Assembly (NCBI RefSeq): GCF_018812025.1
Contig: NC_063045.1
Span: 1,025,623 to 1,089,622 of the forward strand
Direction: 5' to 3'
DNA: 64,000 nucleotides
From: Megalobrama amblycephala
Lineage: Eukaryota; Chordata; Actinopteri; Cypriniformes; Xenocyprididae
Positions within the stretch are counted from its first letter, which is position 1; every line of letters starts with the position of its first letter. Both the position numbers and the translations under genes were made by a program. Positions 32,600 through 45,135 of this stretch are shown here, piece after piece. The notes below the pieces were generated by a model. It was not told the origin of the DNA, made no database searches, and worked only from the letters and a program-made list of their open reading frames with translations.

Positions 32600-34450
32600 G
32601 TCTCATTCGATCAAACTGAAAGCGTTTATCATAGCATACTACTTTGTACTGTTTCATATACAATTTTCTTTTAAATAGTATGCATTATGTTCTGCACATT
32701 TAGTCGATTTATTCGATTCGATTTTATCAGCATATTATTTCATACTGTTTTTTTATATACAATTTTTAAAATATTAGTATGTAGTATGCATTATGTTCAA
32801 CACATTTACTCATTATTCGATTAAACTGACAAAAGATTTGATCATAGCTTATTTCATACTGTTTCATGTACTATTTTTGAAATATGTAGTATGCATTGTT
32901 TAGCACATTTACTTATTCGATTGAGCTGACAAAAGATTTTATCATAGCATACTACTTCATAATGTCATACTTTTTAAAAAAATAGTATGTAGTATGTATT
33001 GTTCAACACATTTACTCATTCGATTGAACTGACAAGATTTTAGCATACTACATACTGATTCATATACAATTTTTAAATAATAGTATATAGTATGCATTAT
33101 GTTTAGCACATTTACTCGATTTATTCGATTCGATTTTATCAGCATATTATTTCATACTTTTTTTATATACAATTTTTAAAATATTAGTATGTAGTATGCA
33201 TTATGTTCAACACATTTACTCATTATTCGATCAAACAGGCAAAAGATTTTACTACTACAATGCTGTCATTTACTATTTTTTAAATAGTATGTAGTATATA
33301 TTGTTGAGCACATTTTATTATTTGCTCAAATTAATAAAAGATTTTATCATAGCATATTTTATATACTATTTTTAAAAATAATAGTATGTAGTATGCATTA
33401 TGTTTAGCACATTTATTCATTATTCGATTAAACTGACAAAAGATTTGATCATAGCTTATTTCATACTGTTTCATGTACTATTTTTGAAATATGTAGTATG
33501 CATTATGTTTAGCACATTTACTTATTCGATTGAGCTGACAAAAGATTTTATCATAGCATACTACTTCATAATGTCATACTTTTTAAAAAAAATAGTATGT
33601 AGTATGTATTGTTCAACACATTTACTCATTCGATTGAACTGACAAGATTTTATCATAGCATACTACATACTGATTCATATACTATTTTTAAATAATGGTA
33701 TGTAGTATGCATTATGTTTAGCACATTTACTCATTCGATCGAACTGAAAATATTTTATCATAGCATACTACTTCATACTGTTTCATATACTTTTTATATA
33801 ATAGTATGTAGTATGGATTATGTTCAACACATTTACTCATTCGATCAAACGGGTGTCATACACTTTTTTTTTTTTAAATAGTATGTAGTATGTATTGTTC
33901 AGCACATTTTGGCAAATTAACACATTTTTTTCTGATCTTGTCTCATTCGATCAAACTGAAAGCTTTTTTCATAATATACTATTTCGTACTGTATCATATA
34001 CTATTTTTTTTAAATAGTATGCAGTATGTTCTGCACATTTACTCATTCGATCAAACTGACAAAAGATTTTATCAGCATTTTATTTCATACACAATTTTTA
34101 AATATTAGTATGTAGTATGCATTATGTTTAGCACATTTACTATTTATTCGATCGAACTGACAAAAGATTTTATTATAGCATACTACTTCAAACTGTTTCT
34201 TATACTTTTTATATAATAGTATGTAGTATGGATTATGTTCAACACATTTACCCATTTCGATCAAATGGGCAAAAAATTTTACTACTTCATACTGTGTCAT
34301 ATACTATTTTTTTTTTTTTAAATAGTATGTAGTATGTATTGTTCAGCACATTTTCTCATTTGCTCAATTTGATAATAGCATATTATTTTATATGCTATTT
34401 TTAAAATAATTGTATGTAGTATGCATTATGTTCAGCACATTTTTACAGAC
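32600..34450. repeat. Tandem array of 'gtagtatgcattatgttcagcacatttac' units
   Basis: Units of about 90-120 bases repeat TAGTATGTAGTATGCATTAT, 'cacatttactcattcga', 'aactgacaaaagatttta' and 'catagcatactacttcatac'. A stray related copy occurs in eps8l3 intron 17 near 7385-7425. The array lies just upstream of the ampd2 promoter. The short reading frames in it are not genes. Confidence 0.9.
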
Positions 34451-35760
34451 CGCACAGTCAACACAGACTTATACACAGACTACTTCCTACTAAGACTACT
34501 AAGTATATAGTATGTAAAAAGCAATATGTCAAAATACTGACAGTCCGTTAAAGAAGCTGATAATCAGATCTAATGTTCATGAGGACTTTAAACTCTGTTA
34601 CACTGAGAACTTTGACCTGAGTAAACATTCACCTAATCAGAAGAATTCTGAACCAGAATTATGTAAAAAACAAAAAAAAAAAACAACAAAAAAAACCGGT
34701 ATTGATGAATTTATTAACGCGACTTCAGTCCTAATATAGTGCTAAAGAATGAAAACATCACAAAACAGATTCAGACCTGTGCTGTGTGAAAATTCGTGTA
34801 TTACCTCGTAATGTCGTGTGAACTACAGTGTGTTATTGCATTATTGTTTGTTGCGTGTGTAGTATGGATGAATGGTGTGCGTGTTTGCAGAATTGCTAAG
34901 AATATTGAATAAAGTTGTATGATGTTAGACAGCTGTTATTCTGGACTCACTCGACATGTCTGTAGATTCTGGTCCGGTTTTGATCCCAACTCAGCTGCTG
35001 ATGAAAAGATGAAAATTAATAATAATTATGGCAAATACTTTCGGTAGCCTATTTAATATTAGCTGAACTGCTTAAGTTCTTCCGTTCATCCAGATTTCAG
35101 AGTCTGACACTCGTGAAGAAAACTCGCAGTGGATTCTGACCGTTTGAGTTTTTCAGGAACTTTGATAAAATTTCGCTGAGAAATGGAGTCGCACTTAAAG
35201 GGACCGCAGCACATTTACAGGCAGGATCCGATCAAAACAAGATTTTTATTGAATGTGATTAGAATAGAACCAACTATTGTTGGTGTACTGTTACATCAGA
35301 GCTATGTTAAACCAATAAATCGATAAATAACGCGTAAAAGTTAAATCAGACTAAACGATGTGTTTTATAAGTGGTGTCCGGATTCATTCAGCACCAGCAG
35401 GAGACGCTGTTCAGTTCAAAGCACTTGCTTTGCCCCAAGTTTAGGTCTATTTTTAATTTACCATAATATTATTTATTTCTGTTGTATCTTTGGTGAGTCC
35501 AGGTCATGTTTAGTCATTTTTTTTAGTTAGGTGAACTTTAAAAATATGTTAGATCTTTTGGAAAGCTTTTGCTATTGTTTATTAAACTACAGCTATTTTA
35601 AAACGGGCGTTGGCCGTTATTGACCGTTGGAAAAACGGTCACTGGCACCTCAGTTAAATTGTTAAGCATCTCTCTTTAAAGCAAGAAAAAGAAAACGCCC
35701 TTAGCTCAGGCAGTTTAAATTTGATAAATTTCTCCAACCGCAATATCTAGACTAGATAGA
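34451..35760. other. Intergenic region with no recognised feature
   Basis: Mixed unique-looking sequence between the repeat array and the first zinc-finger gene. I see no exon, RNA gene or clear mobile element. Confidence 0.5.
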
Positions 35761-35766
35761 TCCAGT

Positions 35767-35780
35767 CCAGTAGGTGGCGG
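35767..35780 (+). promoter_or_regulatory. CTCF-like core at the zinc-finger gene 1 first exon
   Basis: CCAGTAGGTGGCGG matches the CTCF core consensus CCASYAGRKGGCRS at every position. It lies about 50 bases upstream of the first-exon ATG at 35818. Related sequence recurs at five more sites in the cluster. Confidence 0.5.
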
Positions 35781-35817
35781 AAATGCTCTTTCACATTGTT
35801 TTGCCTTCCGCTATGAA

Positions 35818-38258
35818 ATGGCAGAAGAAGACAGAAGACTGCTCCCTGAATGCGGACAAATAGATGTCTTTGTGTAAGTTAGTATTACAGCAGACGTTTG
35901 TTTTTAATTTTTCCGAGATAGAAATATCTGTAAATTTCAATGGGCATTTAAATGAACTTTAGATATAATGTAGTTGAGAATAGTGTTTTGTTTTTCGTGG
36001 CTTTTATAGAAATGAACAGAGTTGAGTGAACGTAAGTAGTTTTACTACAAATATATTTTATTGCGAGGTAATAAATCAAGATCAGATAACTATAAACAGA
36101 ATGGGCGCGACGCAAATTAACTTAATTTGCATAATTCCTGGAGACTATTTAATGTTTATTATTGTTCTGTAAAAGGACTGTTCATGTAAATAGATGCTGT
36201 TTTCACCTCATTCATTATGCTGATGTCTTCAGATCTCCCGTAAATTGTCATTTGAAGCTCGTTTCATTGGTGTCAACAGACCGAGGCAAACTAGGTAAGA
36301 AATAAATTATTCTGAAATAAAAGATATCAATCTTAATAGCCTTTATACAGCATTTATTTTATTACTCAGTGATAAACTATTTATTTAAATAACCGAATCC
36401 CAATAAACAAAATCTCAGCTAGATGGCAAGTTACATGACGTTAGATTCTGATAGATTAAATTGTTTTATATAGATAGATTATGGAAGCTTGTTTCCGCCA
36501 TGAAATAAAAAATAAAAAAGATAATTGTGACTTTTTTTATGTAACTTTTTTTCTCTCTATTGCGAGTTTATATCTCACAATTCTCACAAATGCATGATAT
36601 AAAGTTAGAATCGTGAGATATAAACTTGTAATTGCATGTTATAATGTCCAATTGTGAGGGAAAATATGTTTTTTTTTTCACAGAATTGCGAGTTTCTCAC
36701 AATTCTGACTTTATAACATGCAATACTGACTTTCCTTCTGACTAAACACCCAATTCATACACTAAAAAATGAATATAAATCTAAAAATGTTTGTTGCATT
36801 ATTATTATTTATTAATTTTTACATTATTATATATATATATATTGCATACTATAGTAATGTACTAAATGTTAAATGTATTTAATTTTAATTTATATAGATT
36901 TTTTTTAATTATTTCAATCTAATTTAAGTTATTTAATAGTTTAATAATGACTACAATTTTTAAATCAGATTTATATTAATTTCAATGTAATGTATTTATT
37001 TACTTTTTTCAATTTTATGTATTTATTGATTAATTTTTTACAGATTTTCTCCTTTTCCACGGACTCCCTTGCGGCCCCTGCAAGATATTGACATGATAGA
37101 GTTAACGTTTAGCACATGCTACTTTCTTCAATTTATTCATATTTCCTTATTTATTTTTCCATCCCAGTTGAACAACTTTTCATCATGTTCATTTCAGGTC
37201 TGATGGAAGCGAAAGAGGAACTGAATGAGGTGGAGGAGAAACATCATCATTCCGTCACTGGAGAAAAACCTTCGAATGCCTCGCCGCCGGAAACCTCTTT
37301 CTCACAGAAAGCCAAAAAGTCTTTCACCTGCCCTCAGTGTGGAAAGATTTTTGCACGGAAAGCGAGACTCGAGCGGCACATCAGAATTCACACCGGAGAG
37401 AAACCCTTCACGTGTGTCGAGTGCGGCAAGAGTTTTGCGTGCAAAGCCAGACTCGCCAGGCACGCCAAAACTCACACCGGAGAGAAGCCGTTCACGTGCG
37501 ATTGGTGCGGAAAGAGTTTGGCATGCAGAACGAGACTTAAGAGGCACATGCAAACGCACACTGGAGAAAAGCCTCACGTCTGTCTGCACTGCGGAAAGAG
37601 CTTCGCGTGCAACACTAACCTACAGAGGCACGTCAAACTTCACACCGGAGAGAGGCCGCATACGTGCCCGGAGTGCGGGAAGAGCTTCATACGGAACGAG
37701 AAGCTCAAGAGTCACATGACCATCCACACCGGAGAGCGGCCTTACGCGTGCGATCAGTGCGGGAAGAGTTTCCGACACATCAACGGCCTCAAAGATCACC
37801 AGCTCTCTCATTCCGCCGTGAGGTCGTTCAACTGCGAACAGTGCGGGAAAGAGTTCATCACGGCGTCAGCGCTGAAGAGACACTTCAAAGTGCACTCAGG
37901 CGAGAAGCCTTACTTGTGTCCTCTGTGTGGAAAGACTTTCGCTCGGGTGGATTGTTTTAAAAGGCACCAGGAGGTTCATAGCGGTGTGAAGGATCACGTG
38001 TGCTTTGAATGCGGGAAGGCTTTTGTTACGGCCGACCAGCTCAAGCAGCACCAGAGGATTCACGCTGGAGAAAAACCTCACAAGTGCGAGCTCTGCGGGA
38101 AGAGTTTCGCTCGTTTACCGCAGCTGATCGCGCACGAGACGGCGCACCGAGAGAAGCCGCACCACTGCGCTCTGTGTGGGAAGAGTTTCAAGCAATCACG
38201 ACATCTACTGATTCACGTGAAAAAGCATCATCCGATCGAAACGCTGATTGTGGAGTGA
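35818..38258 (+). CDS. C2H2 zinc-finger protein 1 of cluster (11 fingers)
   Basis: Proposed exons are 35818-35873, 36233-36294 and 37198-38258, with GTAAGT and GTAAGA donors. They join in one open frame of 392 residues. A shorter form would start at the ATG at 37203 (351 residues). The last exon encodes eleven C2H2 fingers with mostly TGEKP-type linkers (first Cys-pair CPQC, last CALC). Fingers 6-10 have irregular linkers (SAVRSF, SGVKDH) shared with the neighbouring genes. No KRAB, SCAN or BTB domain is seen; an acidic leader (EAKEELNEVEEKHHH) precedes the fingers, as is usual in the expanded fish ZNF family. It is probably a nuclear DNA-binding regulator; its target is unknown. The two upstream exons might instead be 5' UTR, and an out-of-frame ATG lies at 35813. 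Confidence 0.8.
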
Positions 38259-38409
38259 GACTTTTGAACGTCACTGCATGTGTATGAAATCTACTGTGTA
38301 ATCTGTTTGGAAAAATGTGTGTCGGTGTATATTGTGCTGCTGATTATGGATGAAATTGTATTTTTATTTAAATCAAATGGTTTCAACATTGCATCTGAGT
38401 ACTGTAGTG

Positions 38410-38415
38410 AATAAA
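38410..38415 (+). terminator. Polyadenylation signal of zinc-finger gene 1
   Basis: AATAAA lies about 150 bases after the stop codon and is the first canonical signal on this strand. Confidence 0.5.
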
Positions 38416-38539
38416 CTCTTAAGTGTGCTTGTCTTCATTAAAATATTTTATAGGAGTATTTATCAGATTTTGAATTATGTCTGATGAAAAGTTGGATGAA
38501 TTTTGATTCTTTCATTACTACTACTATGATTAGTTGTGT

Positions 38540-39425
38540 CCCTAGATGGCGACAATTCTAAAAAGTTTAACGTGAAAAACGCTTAACGTGGCTTAATGCA
38601 CTAAGACAGTGTTGTTAACAGACCTAACTCAGTAAACATCATACTAATAAAGTATACTATGTACAGAAAAGCAGTTGAGCCCAGAATATGAATGCAACGT
38701 AGAAGTGTTTTCCTCGCATAGAAAACCGTTATAAAGAAAACGCTTAATGAAGCCTACTAAGTGATATTAAATAACGACTTATATAGTGATGGCCGATTTT
38801 CAAAACACTGCTTCAGGAAGCTTTGGAGCGTTATGAATCAGTGTGTCGAATCAGCTGTTCGGAGCGCCAAAGTCACATGATTTCAACCGTTGGCAGTTTG
38901 ACATGCGATCTGAATCATGATTCGATATGCTGATTCATAACTCTCATGAAGCAGTATTTTGAAATCGGCCATCACTTTATAAGTCGTTATTTTGTTTTTT
39001 TGGCGCACCAAAAATATTCTCGTGGCTTTATAATATTAATATTGAACCACTGTACTCACATGAACTGATTTAAATATGTTTTTAGTACATTAATGGATCT
39101 TGACAGAGGAAATGTCATTGCTGGCTATGCAGGCCTCACTGAGCCATCGGATTTCAACAAAAATATCTTAATTTGTGTTCTGAAGATGAATGAAGGTCTT
39201 ACGGGTGTGGAACGACATGAGGGTGAGTAATTAATGACATTTTCATTTTTGGGTGAACTAACCCTTTAATGTGTAATTAAACATGTTGCATTCATACTCT
39301 GGGTTCATTTGCTTTTCTGTACATATTATGTTTTATTAGTATGGTGTTTACTAAGTTTGGTTTGTTAATAACATTGTCAAGTTAAGCCACGTTAAGCTTT
39401 TTCATGTTAAGCGTTGTCCCCACAG
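38540..39425. mobile_element. DNA element with long (~160-bp) inverted repeats, holding a nested repeat
   Basis: Sequence at about 38550-38710 (AACGCTTAACGTGGCTTAA and onward through 'gtacagaaaagca') reappears inverted at about 39270-39425 (GCCACGTTAAGC). The arms differ at scattered positions. Most of the interior is copy 2 of the 'gggttagttcaccc' repeat. The ends and target duplication are not precisely defined. Confidence 0.6.
38763..39269 (-). repeat. Dispersed 'gggttagttcaccc' repeat, copy 2
   Basis: This is inverted relative to copy 1 and ends TTTGGGTGAACTAACCCTTT. It appears to have inserted inside an older inverted-repeat element. Confidence 0.7.
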
Positions 39426-39957
39426 AGGTTTCCTTTAGTTCTTTTTATTGTTTTCTAACAAGTACTCATATTGTGCTGTTTTTAAGTAAACGTGTTTTGT
39501 TTATGTCGTGCTGACATGTTGCAGCAAATTAGCATCGTTCAGAAGCAAAAGTTTTCATTTATCAATTTGTTTAATTCCGCAAGCTAGCGTAACTATTGAA
39601 TAATCAGCGCGACAGATTATTCGCACATTCGTTTCGTGAAATATAACCATTTCTTTCAACCGATTCTTATTAATGATTCGGTTGAACCTGTAGTACAAGT
39701 ATGAGGTGTTATATTTCAGCAACATTGGCAAAAAAAATAATATGGTTAATCGATATTATTATCGCTAAGGACACAAATGTTAATGGTCTTTTTTTGTGTT
39801 AAGCACCTCAGTCAAAAACTAGTGTAAAATCATTTAGTTACAAAAATGAAACGTAAAATGCCAGTCTTCGCTTTTATAAAGAATCTGTGGCAATGACAAT
39901 TATATGTTATATTTTCATAAGAGTTCCAAATCACTATCCATATGCTGCACACTTCAT
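39426..39957. other. Spacer between zinc-finger genes 1 and 2
   Basis: No gene is seen. A loose inverted pair (TCAACCGATTCTTATTAATG / GATTCGGTTGA) near 39657-39687 may be part of an old MITE. Confidence 0.4.
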
Positions 39958-39971
39958 CCAGTAGGTGGTAG
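39958..39971 (+). promoter_or_regulatory. CTCF-like core at the presumed first exon of zinc-finger gene 2
   Basis: CCAGTAGGTGGTAG is a partial match to the CTCF core. It is followed by sequence resembling the first exon of gene 1 ('gaagaagaaca', compared with 'gcagaagaagaca'). A clean splice donor is not obvious here. Confidence 0.4.
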
Positions 39972-40489
39972 AAGTGCACCATTGCTGTTTTTCAACAGCC
40001 ATTAAATGAAGAAGAACACGATTTTGGAGGAGCAGTAAAGATAAGTGTGTAATTTTTGATTTGTTGAATAAATGGTGCGAGATTAAACAAAAATGCTGTA
40101 AGCGCAATGTTTATTTTTTGTCATACAGGAACTATAGAATTAATTATAGTTGCGTCTTCTAATCATGTTTATTTAATAGTCTTATGATAATTCATATTAA
40201 AGCAACAAAAATAAGAACCAGCGGTAAACAACTGAGGTAAATGACATTGAAATTAAGATGAGAATTTGAATTACTTGGTAGGAGTGAGTGATATGAGCAA
40301 ACATCGCGATATTCTTAAACATGTTTGGAAAGATATAGGCTTATAAATATAACGATATGGATTTAATGACGCGAGAATCTACCACAAATGCAATTGATGT
40401 TTTAAGGTAATTCACGCAGTGTTTATCGCTATCGCTCCGTTTGACAGCGACATGAAAGCGGGTAAATGTCCCGTATTCTCGCCGTGATT

Positions 40490-40780
40490 AGAACGCTATT
40501 TGAAAAGTTACGAGAATGTTAGAATATAACACAAAATAACATTCTTTGAACGTTTATTTTTGTATTCCATTCAGAAAATATCAATAACATCATAATAAAA
40601 TTATGTTCTCAGAACGTTCATCAAGTGAAAACATCATACTTTCTAAGAACATTTCGCTCAACATTCCATGAACGCATATCAAATATTAATAATGTTGCAA
40701 AAACGTTCTATAAGAACTTTTTATTTTAACATTTGCAAAACATACGTGAAAGTTGTGGGAACGTTCCCTGATAGTAAAAG
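40490..40780. repeat. Degenerate AACGTTC repeat
   Basis: Several copies of GAACGTT and AACGTTC, alternating with 'aacataattt'-like sequence, resemble a known fish low-complexity repeat. It lies upstream of zinc-finger gene 2. Confidence 0.4.
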
Positions 40781-41575
40781 ATCTTGAGTACAAAAAGTTT
40801 ATTTCAATATGTTTCCGAAACCACTCTGACTGAATCAAATAAAATAAAATAAACAAAAGTAAGTTTTTCCTAAACGATTTAAGAACAGACTCATTTTAGA
40901 GTTCTTATTCATTCTTAATTCCTTGACTTTTACAGTTCCTTCATCTATATGTTAACTATGGTACAGATCAATATAAGAACAACAAAGATGGATATACATT
41001 TAAGAATTTATGTTAGACAGATAGATAATGTGTGAATATGATTTCAGTAGGTGATTTATTTTTGATTTTGGCAGATCTGCTCCTCCAAACCATCAGGAAG
41101 AGCTGAAATCTGCAAAGACAGAGTTTATTGAAGGACAGTGAGAAGATGAGAGATCCAGAACACTGCAGAATGAAACACACTGAAGAACAAAGAGGTTGGT
41201 GTTTATTCCTGATTCTTCATTAACGAGGCTGAAGAACATTTAGGTCATAGTTGCGCCAACAAATAATATATTTGACAAAGTACCTTGTACTGCAGTTATA
41301 TCGAAGATTTGAAGATACTGACGCAATAAAATTAACGTTCTCTAGATTTGGTATCTGTAGTTATTAGGGCTTAACTCAAGATTTTTATAGTCGACTAGTA
41401 GTCATTCGTTTAAGCGATTAATCAACTTATCACGCGTTTATTTTAATAAACCATATAAATCATAGTAATGAGCCTTTAATCGGCTTTATAAGCGCACATA
41501 TAAAGCTTGCATCAGCGCACTGGCGAACGTAATTATAAAAATGGTGTGAAGAAACAAGGATACTGAACATTTTAA

Positions 41576-42510
41576 AGGTGCCCTAGATTCAAAAATTGAA
41601 TTTATCTTGGCATAGTTGAATAACAAGAGTTCAGTACATGGAAAAGACATACAGTGAGTCTCAAACTCCATTGTTTCCTCCTCCTTATATAAATCTCATT
41701 TGTTTAAACGGAACAGAACAGGCGAATCTCAACATAACACCGACTGTTACGTAACAGTCGGGGTGAACGCCCCAATATTTGCATATGCCAGCTCATGTTC
41801 CCAACATTATAAAAGGCATTAGACAAGGGCAGCCAGTATTAACGTCTGGATGTGCACAGGTGAATCAACAGACTAGGTAAGCAAGCAAGAACAACAGTGA
41901 AAAATGGCAGATGGAGCAATAATAACTGACATGATCCATGATATCATGATATTTTTAGTGATATTTGTAAATTGTCTTTATAAATGTTTCGTTAGCATGT
42001 TGCTAATGTACTGTTAAATGTGGTTAAAGTTAACATCGTTTCTTACTGTATTCACAGAGACATGTATTCATTTTTAAACACTTGCAGTCTGTATAATTCA
42101 TCTCGTTCTCTCCAACAGTGTAGCATTAGCCGTTAGCCACGGATCACAGCCTCAAATTCACCCAGAATAAAACGTTAACATCCAAATAAATACTTTACTC
42201 ACATAATTCGAAGCATGCATACAGCGTGCATGACGAACATCTTGTAAAGATCCATTTGAGGGTTATATTAGCTGTGTGAACTTTGTAAATGCGCTGTAAT
42301 ATAGTTGAGAGCTCGTGTGCCAGGGAGCACGCGAATTAAAGGGGCGGCGCTGCCTAAATCAGTGCATTGTTAATGATGCCCCAAAATAGGCAGTTAAAAA
42401 AATTAATAAAAAAAAATCTATGGGGTATTTTGAGCTGAAACTTCACAGACACATTCAGGGGACACCTTAGACTTATATTACATCTTGTGAAAAAGCATTC
42501 TTGGGCACCT
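41576..42510. mobile_element. piggyBac-like non-autonomous element (TTAA target)
   Basis: AGGTGCCC and GGGCACCT are inverted ends, and TTAA flanks both sides (41572-41575 and 42511-42514). TTAA duplication is the piggyBac hallmark, though superfamilies such as Kolobok also use TTAA. The 935-bp interior has no transposase. It is nested in the hAT element. Confidence 0.7.
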
Positions 42511-42730
42511 TTAATAATATATTAATAAACTAGAGTTTTTTGTGTAATGGATGCACCTATATGCTTTCATAATCTGAGAATATTTGGTTTAGATTTGAAT
42601 CGGTTCATTTCATTTCAAGTTTTCCATAGATATATTTCTCATGTCTGTGAGGCAAATATATGCTGAGTTTCTGTTCATTTTTGTAACACGCTCAAGTTCA
42701 CTGAGACCGAGACGGCAGAAAGCGCACAAT

Positions 42731-43858
42731 CAGTGTTGGGGGTAACGAGTTACAAAGTAACGGATTACAGTAACTATATTACTTTTTGGGCAATGAAGTA
42801 ACGCATTACACTAATAATATTGGTAACTACACTACTTTACTACACTATAGGAACGCGCTTTCCTGCGTTACCCAAGCCGTGTTTGCCTGTGTGTAAAGTT
42901 CTGTCTGTTTAAGTGGTGTGTGCATGCGTGTGCCTGTGTGTGTGCCGTTGCCATGGAGATCGATTTGACGTAGCTGCTGGTGCAAACTGCGAAAGGGGAA
43001 CAGGAAATGGAGATTGAGACAGAGACAGGGGGTTTCAGCCACTGGCGAAAAATGTTTTCCTGTTTCGTGCATTTCACATGAATATTTTTGTCCTTTCGAG
43101 CAATAAACTGAAAGTAATGTGAATATCGCCAGTGGCTGACTTTGTGTTTTCACTGTTGCACTTTCTGTTTTGTGCATTGTGATAATTGCAACAAACAATA
43201 ATTCCTTAATAGGTTCAAGAGTTTGTGACTTGGTATGTTTCCGCCTCTGGAAGCCACATCTCCAGGAGGCAGAGGAGAGCGAGCTAAGGGGAAAACAGGG
43301 TGAGGGTTTTGGGGATGATGTGAATTTTCTGTTTAATTAATTTCCTTTTTATGGGCTTAAGTGCATTTTAAATTAAGATTTATTTTTTATAGGATAAAGT
43401 GACCTTTATTTTTATATTTTTCATTGACCACTTCTTTTTTTGTTGTTGCCATGAATCTAATAAAAAGCTGGTTTTGTTCTCAGGAGAAGAGTTTTGTTCT
43501 CATGTTTCCCAAAGCCTGTGTTTTGAAACTTGTGTGCTGACACCATTTTAAAATGACCCCACCATAGCCTTCTTTATCCTGTTGTTTCTGGATTTTACGG
43601 TGAGGCATATTTCTTTGTGCAGACGGGGATATTGTTCTTTCATATGGTTCAATATTTATACAATAAACTCTATGCAGAAAAGTTAAGTGGGCTATGATGA
43701 TTGTCCATGTATCTACGCTGTAAATTAAGAAAAAGGAAAGTAAAGTAATAAGTAGTTAAGTTACTTTTCAAATACAGTTACTAGTAAAGTAATCTCATTA
43801 CAATTTACAGAAGTAACTAGTAACTAATTACATTTTTTGAGTAACTACCCCAACACTG
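42731..43858. mobile_element. hAT-type MITE nested in another hAT element
   Basis: Ends CAGTGTTGGGG and CCCCAACACTG are inverted, with the 8-bp duplication CGCACAAT on both sides (42723-42730 and 43859-43866). Sub-terminal GTAACG/GTTAC repeats are typical of this cyprinid family. The 117-codon minus frame inside shows no transposase similarity that I recognise. Confidence 0.9.
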
Positions 43859-45135
43859 CGCACAATGTTTATTGTTATTGTGAGTTTACAGAAATAAAAG
43901 CAAACCATTTACAGTTTCAAATCTTGGATTATTATTATCTGTATGACCAAAAATGATGTAAATTAAATGCAAGTGATCTCACCGGAGCCTCCAGGGCTGG
44001 ATTTCCTGATAACCTCGCCTCTTGGTGCGCTACGAAGCCTCTAAAGTTATACCTTAACTGAAGATATACCTTTTCTAGGCGTGTTCCCCGAACTATACCT
44101 TAGGAGGTTGCTTAAGGTTTATCTTCTTAAGTGCGATGTTACCAGGTGGTGCTGAATTGGTTGATATCGATGGGTTCGATAATTCACTCTTTGCAGGGCT
44201 GCTTTTACTGCTTTATGTGAGAAAGCGTTGGTCTTTATAAAAGAAGCACTTCAGAAGTAGAAATTGCATTTATCAGGACTCATGGGATCTTATAAAAATA
44301 AACTAAATCTATATTGTAATTTATCTATATTCTGGGGTTTTTCTGTTTTTATATAGTCTAGTACTTCATTCAAATGTGTATTTAAATGTCTGAAACCTAA
44401 AATAAACCTGTTGTGGTTGAAAACACTGATATATGACAAGCGCGGAGTATGTCTGTCTCTGGCTCAGCGCCAAACATTCGAATTTAACAGTGAATCTTTG
44501 CATTTTATTCTTTGCAATTATCCTAATTGAACACTGGGTGTATTACAACTTCAGAATTATATTCGTTTAGACTGTCAATAGTTATAAGGTATAGCTAAGA
44601 CTGGTCCAGACCAACCTTATGAATGAATAACTTATTATAGAAGGTATACTTAATTAAGAACGTTTTGGGAAACACATATTAACGTTAAGGTGTAATTTAA
44701 GAGCTAAGTAGAGTTCACATTTATCTAGGTTAACGTTAGAGCAAGCAGACTTGTGAAGTTGCTACTATTTACAAGTGATAAGCCATATTTAAGGTTGATG
44801 AATGATAGGCGGATGTTTGGATTTCCTGCTGTCGCAGACTGCGTGACTTCGCTACTTCCTGTGGAGTTTTTTTTTTCTGCGACTAACTGACTAACACCAA
44901 TTTTGGTTGACTAAGCCTCTTCTCCTTGACTTTAACAGTTAGTCAACAATTAGGGGGCAGCCCTAGTAGTTATAAAATGGAGTGTGAATTTTGTTCAGAT
45001 TCCTTTATCGAAGTTTTTGCTTTTGTGACTTTTGTTCATTTATGTTCATTGTAGACCTGATGGAAGTGAAAGAAGAAGAAAAACATCATTTCATAGCTGG
45101 AGAAAAATCACTTACTTGCTCACTGACTCTTCATA

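Larger units (their letters stand above)
41365..44965. mobile_element. hAT-type element (outer layer of a transposon nest)
   Basis: Termini TAGGGCT (41365) and AGCCCTA (ending 44965) are inverted, and the 8-bp duplication GTAGTTAT flanks them (41357-41364 and 44966-44973). This fits the hAT superfamily. The interior has no transposase frame and contains two later insertions. It lies inside the intron of zinc-finger gene 2. Confidence 0.85.

Noticed and set aside
37116..37202. Upstream ATG extending the finger exon of zinc-finger gene 1
   Set aside because: The extension is hydrophobic intron sequence ahead of a good TTTCAG acceptor at 37192-37197; splicing removes it.
42845..43198. 117-codon minus-strand frame
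   Set aside because: It lies wholly inside a non-autonomous hAT element and shows no transposase motif.
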